Source of the DNA: Nibribacter koreensis
GTDB lineage: Bacteria > Bacteroidota > Bacteroidia > Cytophagales > Hymenobacteraceae
Length of the DNA stretch: 64,000 nucleotides
Direction of reading: 5' to 3'
NCBI RefSeq assembly: GCF_039541795.1
Contig: NZ_BAABGX010000001.1
Span: 1-64,000 of the forward strand
Shown: positions 58,912 to 64,000 of the stretch, piece by piece
How the letters are laid out: each line of letters begins with the position of its first letter
Position numbering within the stretch: position 1 is the first letter of the stretch
Program-made: the position numbers and the translations under genes
Notes under the pieces: generated by a model
The model's input: the letters and a program-made list of their open reading frames with translations, nothing else
The model's database searches: none
Told to the model about the DNA's origin: nothing

Positions 58912-60099
58912 ATGAAAACCAAACTCCAGCTTCTATTGCTGTTGGTATTGTGCACCATGTGCGGCCAGCCACAGAAAAACTATGTGGCAAAAGTAAAGCT
59001 CCTGCAACTAGATGAAGATAACTTCTATGACAAAGAGCTGGTGTATGACGTCATTTTTGATGCGCAGGAACTGGAGATTGACTCTGTGAAGAACCTGAGC
59101 CGCCAATTGTTTTTGCAAGGCATGGACCAGTTCATCAATAAGAAGAACCCAACCCAAGCGGTAGAACTGCTAAAGAAATCCATCCGGGTTTTCCCAGACG
59201 CCAAAACGTATTATGAATTGGGTAACGCCATTGTAGAGTCACAGCTCTGGACCCATGAGGCCATCAAAGCCTATGAGGTGGCCGACCATCTACAGTTTCA
59301 GCCCAAGGCCAACATCAACTTCGCCAAAGCTACTGCCTATGCTAAAATAGAGCAGGAGAAGCAACAGAATGAGTACCGGGGTAATGCGTACAGTGAGCTA
59401 TACAGAGCTTTTGAAAATGGTTTTTCAGATACGCTTCTGCTCTTTAAAAACCCATCCTTGAAACTTGTATATAATTCTCCTGAGTTTCAGAAACGCTTAG
59501 GCTATCTGCGCATGAGTCAGGAGGAGCGCCTACCAGACAACCAGTACGCACTGTTCCTGAAGTCCTTTAAGCCAGCCTCTCAGCCTTTTGAGATTCCTTT
59601 GGATAAGGTAGACATGAAGGCGTACAACCAGGCCGTTAGCTATGATTTTGCCAAGTTTATACCAGAGATGCAGAACACCAGCTTTGGACGTGATGTCTCT
59701 CATGACTTCTTCTTCGTGGCCAAAGTGGCGGAAACACCCCAATACACAGCGCTCCTCTATTCTTCGGTGAGCTTTTATGAAGAAGACATGCAACCGGTGC
59801 TTACCAAGTTGGTCACCTTCAATAGCACCAGAAAACAAATAGCCTCTCTACTGTTCAGTTGCCAGTGCTCTGCTGAGAAAGTGAAAAAAGGGAAAATTGA
59901 GAACAACCTCATCACTTTAGAAGACTTTAAACGCATCTGGAAACAACCCATAGACAAGGTGAGTTTTGAAGAAAACTCTGTTCTTAAATACGAGCCTCTG
60001 GCCACCGCCACGTACCGCCTGACAGACACCGGAGAGATTGTAGCAGAAGAGGTTCCTGCCAATTACAAAGACACCAAAATCATAGCCTCTAAAAACTAA
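58912..60099 (+). CDS. TPR-like lipoprotein (paralogue 1)
   Basis: 395 residues. Lipoprotein signal MKTKLQLLLLLVLCTMC. Helical TPR-like region at ~70-180 (LFLQGMDQFINKKNPTQAVE, KTYYELGNAIVESQ). The C-terminal ~130 residues form a beta-rich domain (TLYSSVSF-like start, ending IWKQPIDKVSFEENSVLKYE and TYRLTDTGEIV). It shares that domain with the next gene. Function unknown. It starts 67 bp after ycsG and ends 6 bp before its paralogue, so those two are co-transcribed. Confidence 0.72.
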   Translation: MKTKLQLLLLLVLCTMCGQPQKNYVAKVKLLQLDEDNFYDKELVYDVIFDAQELEIDSVKNLSRQLFLQGMDQFINKKNPTQAVELLKKSIRVFPDAKTYYELGNAIVESQLWTHEAIKAYEVADHLQFQPKANINFAKATAYAKIEQEKQQNEYRGNAYSELYRAFENGFSDTLLLFKNPSLKLVYNSPEFQKRLGYLRMSQEERLPDNQYALFLKSFKPASQPFEIPLDKVDMKAYNQAVSYDFAKFIPEMQNTSFGRDVSHDFFFVAKVAETPQYTALLYSSVSFYEEDMQPVLTKLVTFNSTRKQIASLLFSCQCSAEKVKKGKIENNLITLEDFKRIWKQPIDKVSFEENSVLKYEPLATATYRLTDTGEIVAEEVPANYKDTKIIASKN

Positions 60100-60105
60100 C
60101 GTTCT

Positions 60106-61353
60106 ATGAAATCAATTGTAAGAATTTTAGTCTTGGCGGGGTTTGGTTTTTCTTTGGCTCAATGTACATCCAAGCCAGAAGTGCAGACCGTGGTCAAGCA
60201 GGTGCCTGTACTAAGGGCAAGCAGTATCTACCAAGCAGACTCTGTGTACAGGTTCAAAAGTGAGCACCTTGACTTTAACCAGGAAATGACGCTTTCTTAC
60301 CTAGAGAAAGCCACTGAGGTGGAAGAAAGTAATCTTGAAAGAGCCATTTATTATGTAAAAAGGGCTATTACCCTACAACCTGCTTTGGACTACTATAAAA
60401 GGTTGGCTGGTTTATTAGTGAAGGCTGACAGACCGGAGGAATTGCTACAATTGTACCAGCTCATTTTACAAAAACATACCTTCTCCCTTGCTCGCCATGG
60501 CAACATCACAGAATTCTTGTTTGAGAAGCCAGATGAGGCCACTGCCTATGAGTACCTGACCTTGGTCCTTCTGAAACAAGAGTATGCCTTTGGAGAGACT
60601 TTGTCTGAACTGCAAGAACTTGGTTTCTCTATGGTCAACCTAAAAGAAAGGTTATCGAAAGATGAGCGTTTAAAGCTTATTCCCACCTCTGAGCGGTATA
60701 AGAGCCTTATGTTATACTTTCTTCCAGAAGAAGAGTTGGCCTCTTTTGTTAGAAGTGAGGACAATTTTCAAAATCTGTTGTCTTCTATCAAAGACAGCGC
60801 CTCTGTTTTTGAGATAGACAAGCAAGAAGTGGCGGCATTCAATTACCAAGAGTCAGAAATGCCTGAGGATTATGACGGTGCTCAAGATATAAGAAATCAT
60901 TATGGTCTCTTTCTACAGGAGAAACACCAACAGCCCAAGGAGTGGTATGCGTACAATTTTAAGCGCAAAATCAAGATAAATGACAACGTGCAGGCTGTTG
61001 TATACGCCATTGATTCTTCTGCATTGGCAAGCCCTGTGAATATGCGTCACATCTATTACCGTCTGGTCACTTACACCAGAAAAGGTCAACTCATCGGCTC
61101 TGAAATTGTGGCTACCCAGGCAGGAGAACATTTATCTACGGCAAGCTTTCAACATAACACCTTCACGGTAACTGACCATACGCGCTTCTGGAAGAAGCCC
61201 TATCAGAAAGATGATTTTGACAATTTTCTTGTGAAGACGGAGAAAGTAGGGGAGCGTAGGTTTGAGATTCTACCTGATGGGAAGATTGTTCCTGCCAAAG
61301 CTCCAGTCGCTCCAATTGATTCTACGCAGGTAACGGCAAGCGCCGTCTTTTAA
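60106..61353 (+). CDS. TPR-like lipoprotein (paralogue 2)
   Basis: 415 residues. Lipoprotein signal ending SLAQC. Same plan as the preceding gene: helical repeats (~60-210, with LERAIYYVKRAITLQPALDY) then a C-terminal beta domain with RLVTYTRKGQLIGSEIV, TDHTRFWKKPYQKDDF and EILPDGKIV, aligned to WKQP and DTGEIV in paralogue 1. Overall identity is low, so the duplication is old. Its 3' end overlaps the convergent DUF2306 gene by 32 bp. Confidence 0.72.
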   Translation: MKSIVRILVLAGFGFSLAQCTSKPEVQTVVKQVPVLRASSIYQADSVYRFKSEHLDFNQEMTLSYLEKATEVEESNLERAIYYVKRAITLQPALDYYKRLAGLLVKADRPEELLQLYQLILQKHTFSLARHGNITEFLFEKPDEATAYEYLTLVLLKQEYAFGETLSELQELGFSMVNLKERLSKDERLKLIPTSERYKSLMLYFLPEEELASFVRSEDNFQNLLSSIKDSASVFEIDKQEVAAFNYQESEMPEDYDGAQDIRNHYGLFLQEKHQQPKEWYAYNFKRKIKINDNVQAVVYAIDSSALASPVNMRHIYYRLVTYTRKGQLIGSEIVATQAGEHLSTASFQHNTFTVTDHTRFWKKPYQKDDFDNFLVKTEKVGERRFEILPDGKIVPAKAPVAPIDSTQVTASAVF

Positions 61354-62005
61354 TCAGCCATTCGGCTATCAGCAGGTTAGGAATCCAGCTTAGCCACGCA
61401 ATCCAGACGTACATCTCACGGCCATGCAAATGATGTATGTGTGAAAAGAAAGGAAGAAGCCATGCCAAGGTTCTCAAAGTAATGGCAGACAGCGTAAGCG
61501 CGTAACTACGGTACATAAAGGCTTGGTGGGAGGGTATATCTTTGGTAACTGCTTTTCTGTACCCTTGCCATGTAAAGTACCACCATAGCACTGAGATAAT
61601 CCCGAAGGAGAGTTTGGCCCAGAAGCCACCGCTGGCATAGAAGGCCATAACCAAACCAGAAGGAGCGCTTACCAATAAAATAGCGGCCACATATATTCTC
61701 CCTGCCCACTTGTGTACAGCAGGGTAGTGTAGAAGCAAATGCCTCACAAACTGAAAAAGCCCTGTAACTAATACTAGCAGGCTTGAGGTGATATGGGTAT
61801 AAAAGGCTATCCGCCAGCTGACTATATGTAGAATGGATTGCTTGGTTAACAAGAAGTCTACATCATACTTAAAGGACAGGTACGGCCAGGTGATTCTTGC
61901 CATTAAAACGACGAAGAACAATCCTAGGAGTAACAGTAGGATCTGTAAGGTTTTGTACAGGATAGTCACACAGGCACATTCAACAAAGCCATAAGGTAGT
62001 ATCAA
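61322..62005 (-). CDS. DUF2306 family membrane protein
   Basis: 227 residues; the start is uncertain (TTG at 62005, or GTG at about 61969 before TILYKTLQ). There are about seven hydrophobic helices. The DUF2306 pattern is visible: HIVSWRIAFYTHITSSLLVL, a PAVHKWAGRIYVAAILLVSA segment and a helix ending HQAFMYRSYALTLSAITLRT, with conserved His residues that could bind haem. Function unknown. Convergent with the upstream lipoprotein gene, overlapping by 32 bp. Confidence 0.78.
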   Translation of the reverse strand: MILPYGFVECACVTILYKTLQILLLLLGLFFVVLMARITWPYLSFKYDVDFLLTKQSILHIVSWRIAFYTHITSSLLVLVTGLFQFVRHLLLHYPAVHKWAGRIYVAAILLVSAPSGLVMAFYASGGFWAKLSFGIISVLWWYFTWQGYRKAVTKDIPSHQAFMYRSYALTLSAITLRTLAWLLPFFSHIHHLHGREMYVWIAWLSWIPNLLIAEWLIKRRRLPLPA

Positions 62006-62050
62006 AAATGAAAAGTTGCTAATTCCAAATCAAGGCATTGGGCCTGAGAG

Positions 62051-62159
62051 TTACAAGCATGCGCTCTGGCTGGCATTTCTGGACTTGGTGGCGGTAGTGA
62101 TGATGGCGTACATGGGCGGGTATACCTTGGTCCAGCAGTTGCCGCAGTTGTTTGCGTAA
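62051..62159 (+). pseudogene. 3' remnant of an NRAMP (YcsG-like) gene
   Basis: The stretch ending ATGGCGTACATGGGCGGGTA and then TACCTTGGTCCAGCAGTTG, with a GCGTAA end, is nearly identical to the last ~27 codons of ycsG (58735-58844), which end MAYMGGYTLVQQLQQLFA. The remnant also reads MAYMGGYTLVQQLPQLFA. Upstream of about 62065 the similarity fades, so this is a short leftover of a second copy. Repeat A copy 22 follows it directly. Confidence 0.8.
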
Positions 62160-62162
62160 GAT

Positions 62163-62200
62163 CGTTTTTGGCCTGTTTTCTGGGAAGTAGGCTAAAATCA
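62163..62200. repeat. Repeat A copy 22
   Basis: CGTTTTTGGCCTGTTTTC arm exact, TG centre, right arm GGAAGTAGGCTAAAATCA with changes. It follows the NRAMP remnant by 3 bp and precedes the kptA stop by 7 bp. Confidence 0.82.
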
Positions 62201-62206
62201 AGTTGT

Positions 62207-62755
62207 CTATATCTTTTCAATTTCCTTTAAATAATCAGGAGCTACATATTCTGTCAACCACACCCCATTCTCAGATTGATAGAAAAGGATTCCCTGCCGA
62301 TGCATGAGGCCACTGGCCACTTGAAGAACTACAGGCTTGCCATGGCGTTGACCTACTTTTATAGCTGTCTCTCTATCAGAAGAAAGATGAACGTGTTGTC
62401 TGGACTGCTTCTGGAGGCCTTCTTTTAAGATAGCGGGAAGCCATTTTTCAGCAGTGCCATGATAGAGCGTGTCTGGAGGTGAAGCAGGAGTTAAGCCTAA
62501 ATCAATTGGCAATGAATGGCCTTGGTTGGCTCTTATTCTGGTGCGGTCAGCGTTGAAGGCGAATCGTTTTTTGTCGTTGTTGGCTACTACCTGCTCCAAG
62601 AAAAGCATATCCACAACTAGTCCTTTTGCCTGCAGATTAGCCAATAGTTGCGGCACTGCTGCCCAGCCTTCTGGGTCTAAGCTAAGGTTTAGCGTCTCAG
62701 GCTGGTGTCTTAGGGCTAAGCTCAACAGTTTGCTCAAGTCTCTTTCTTTCATCAC
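62207..62755 (-). CDS. kptA: RNA 2'-phosphotransferase (Tpt1/KptA)
   Basis: 182 residues. It moves a 2'-phosphate from RNA to NAD+. In yeast this finishes tRNA splicing; in bacteria the substrate is unclear. Motifs: N-terminal winged helix SKLLSLALRHQPETLNLSLD with the conserved Arg-His, RANQGHS (~77-83), LYHGTAEKW (~98) and HVHLSSD (~121). All four catalytic basic residues appear to be present. It starts at an ATG pair at 62755/62752. Confidence 0.93.
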   Translation of the reverse strand: MMKERDLSKLLSLALRHQPETLNLSLDPEGWAAVPQLLANLQAKGLVVDMLFLEQVVANNDKKRFAFNADRTRIRANQGHSLPIDLGLTPASPPDTLYHGTAEKWLPAILKEGLQKQSRQHVHLSSDRETAIKVGQRHGKPVVLQVASGLMHRQGILFYQSENGVWLTEYVAPDYLKEIEKI

Positions 62756-62787
62756 TTTTGAAATTGCTGTTTAAAACTGACATAAAC

Positions 62788-62819
62788 AAAAAGGCCTGAG
62801 AAATCTCCCAGGCCTTTTC
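62788..62819 (-). terminator. Intrinsic terminator of the S41 peptidase gene
   Basis: Stem AAAAGGCCTG (62789-62798), 10-nt loop, CAGGCCTTTT (62809-62818). A T-run follows on both strands. It is 48 bp past the stop of the S41 gene. Confidence 0.85.
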
Positions 62820-62840
62820 TATCAACAACATGAGAGTCTT

Positions 62841-62866
62841 ACGTCTTATGTCCTGCGTCTTGTGTC
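62841..62866. repeat. CTTGTGTCT short repeats
   Basis: CGTCTTATGTC and CGTCTTGTGTCT in tandem, the reverse complement of the AGACACAAGA motif at 45825-45852, again just past a gene end. Confidence 0.45.
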
Positions 62867-64000
62867 TATTTCACTTCCTTCAACAACTCCTGCACGGCAG
62901 CTTCTAGTTGTTGGTCTTTGCCTTTGGCTACCAGCTCAAACTCGTTCATCACTTTCACGTCTGGCTCGGTTTGCAGGTTCTCCAGGTAGCGGCCTTGCAC
63001 GTCTTTTACGCCCAGCGGTGGTACGCCCCAGCGCAGGCTGTTGTCCTGCAGAGACTCCCAACCCGCAAACGTACAGGTGCCCGGTACCGGCATGCCCACC
63101 AACTTACCCAGTTTCAAATCCTGGTAACTGAACGCGAAGCAGTGGCCGTCTGAGTAGTTGGCTTCGTTGGCCAGGGCAATGCTCGGTTTGTTCCATCTAA
63201 ACGACGGTTCTACGCCAGTCACCCGGTTGTCAGTGGTGTAGGTAAGGAACAATTTGCCGCTCAGGAACATGGCCAGGTCTGCCACCAAGTCACCGCCGCC
63301 GTTGTTGCGGGTGTCTACCACCATGGCTTTGCGGTTGGCATACTTACCCATCACTTCTTCATAGACGGTGCGGTAGCTTGGGTCGTTCATGCCCGGTATG
63401 TGCACGTAGCCCAGTTGACCGTTGCTCAGGCGGTCCACCTCCTCGGCGTTGCGGCGCACCCAGCGCTTGTAAAGCAGGGTGTTTTCCTCGCCGCCAGAGA
63501 TGGGTTTCACGGTAATATCACGACGGTTTTTAGTGCCTGGGTCATACACAGTGATGAGCGTGTTCTTGCCGGCCTTGCGGTTCAGATACTGCGCGTAGTC
63601 TTTTTCTGGCGTGATGGCCTCGCCGTCAATCTTCTCAAGGATGGTACCCGGCTTAATGTTCATGCCAGCCTTGCTCAAAGGTCCTTCAGCGATGACCTCG
63701 TCAATCTTGATGCCGTTGCCGTTATAGGTCTGGTCCATGAAAATACCCAAAGAAGCAGTAGCGTCTGCGTTCACGGGTACGTTGGAGAAGCTGGCCCCCG
63801 AGTGCGACACGTTCAACTCGCCCAGCAATTCGCTCAGCATTTCTGAGAACTCATAATTGTTGCTGATGTGCGGCAGGTACTTCTCATAGTCAGGCTTCAG
63901 CTCGGCCCATTTGGCCCCGTGGAAACCGGCGGTGTAGAAGGTCTTCTGCGTGCGGCGCCAAACGTGGTCAAACATGAACTCGCGCTCAGCGGCTACGTTC
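62866..64000 (-). CDS. Tricorn-like S41 family peptidase, 5' end missing
   Basis: The reading frame is still open at the right edge (residues NVAAEREFM precede the ATG at 63975), so only the C-terminal ~378 residues are seen. They cover the tricorn C1 helical domain (MFDHVWRRTQKTFY), a PDZ domain (TASLGIFMDQTYNGNGIKID, IKPGTILEKIDGEAIT) and the S41 catalytic C2 domain (VDTRNNGGGDLVADL). The presumed nucleophile Ser is in EANYSDGHCFAFSY. The N-terminal beta-propellers would lie outside. It degrades peptides, probably in the periplasm. Confidence 0.88.
   Translation of the reverse strand, partial: NVAAEREFMFDHVWRRTQKTFYTAGFHGAKWAELKPDYEKYLPHISNNYEFSEMLSELLGELNVSHSGASFSNVPVNADATASLGIFMDQTYNGNGIKIDEVIAEGPLSKAGMNIKPGTILEKIDGEAITPEKDYAQYLNRKAGKNTLITVYDPGTKNRRDITVKPISGGEENTLLYKRWVRRNAEEVDRLSNGQLGYVHIPGMNDPSYRTVYEEVMGKYANRKAMVVDTRNNGGGDLVADLAMFLSGKLFLTYTTDNRVTGVEPSFRWNKPSIALANEANYSDGHCFAFSYQDLKLGKLVGMPVPGTCTFAGWESLQDNSLRWGVPPLGVKDVQGRYLENLQTEPDVKVMNEFELVAKGKDQQLEAAVQELLKEVK

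Noticed and set aside
189..62200. CRISPR array interpretation of the many 38-bp repeats
   Set aside because: Copies are kilobases apart between unrelated genes, without regular spacers or cas genes.
58845..62220. An apparent empty site for repeat A when the two NRAMP tails are compared
   Set aside because: Only an 11-nt match (ATATCTTTTCA) supports alignment past the stop codons, and in the second copy it is part of kptA; too weak to claim an insertion event.
1..64000. rRNA, tRNA, insertion sequences, prophage or known riboswitches
   Set aside because: I looked for cloverleaf or T-loop motifs, transposase or integrase motifs and common riboswitch cores and found none I could support.

Overview
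The window looks like a chromosomal segment of a Bacteroidota bacterium, most likely order Cytophagales, family Hymenobacteraceae (Rufibacter/Nibribacter-like). This rests on the gene families (GLPGLI, GH92, DUF6600-type YXWV proteins, VF530, DUF2271, tricorn-type S41), on lipoprotein signals with S/A-C lipoboxes, on several TANNTTTG-type promoter boxes, and on a roughly half-GC composition judged by eye. I saw no rRNA, tRNA, transposase, integrase, phage gene or CRISPR array. The genus is an inference.

Layout. 0.2-4.4 kb: a minus-strand operon for an ankyrin protein, a DUF2271 protein and a PepSY-TM/flavodoxin/FNR membrane reductase. 4.8-11.6 kb: dienelactone hydrolase, a polytopic membrane protein, an aldo/keto reductase, a basic-secretory-protein metallopeptidase and a secreted GH92 mannosidase. 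12.3-18.9 kb: an ACP-like protein lacking the phosphopantetheine serine, then a GbsR/MarR-regulated RND efflux operon with two matching operators. 19.2-21.4 kb: an AT-rich block of small minus-strand genes separated by attC-like palindromes, which looks like accessory DNA. 21.6-28.0 kb: M28 peptidase, a 38-codon ORF with its own terminator, a DUF6600-type protein, GLPGLI, a probably broken secreted gene, a candidate small RNA and small membrane proteins. 28.0-34.4 kb: a second complete RND efflux operon under a TetR regulator. 34.6-42.3 kb: YpdA-type reductase, FUSC, YceI, a hypothetical, a small GNAT and an M48 lipoprotein peptidase. 42.6-47.2 kb: hutU-hutI-hutG (no hutH here). 47.2-54.4 kb: EcsC, RluF-type synthase, VF530, HAD phosphatase, M1 aminopeptidase and two AT-richer orphan genes. 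54.5-58.8 kb: yjjX and a tightly coupled pxpB-pxpC-pxpA-NRAMP operon. 58.9-64.0 kb: two tandem paralogous TPR-like lipoproteins, DUF2306, a 3' remnant of an NRAMP gene, kptA and a truncated tricorn-like S41 peptidase.

The most unusual signal is between the genes. A 38-bp palindrome (repeat A; arm CGTTTTTGGCCTGTTTTC, 2-nt centre, reverse-complement arm) occurs 22 times between transcription units and once, degenerate, inside a coding sequence. It is in none of the short gaps within operons. Several copies are nested in a larger locus-specific inverted repeat that looks like an intrinsic terminator, as if the element sat in the terminator loop. Two further repeat families, a MITE-like inverted repeat (B) and a GC-rich element of about 300 bp with a conserved hairpin (C), each occur twice.

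Metabolically, the hut genes (histidine to glutamate) and the pxp genes (5-oxoproline to glutamate) both feed glutamate. Many secreted peptidases and glycosidases fit a polymer-degrading life style. The two tripartite pumps have separate local regulators.
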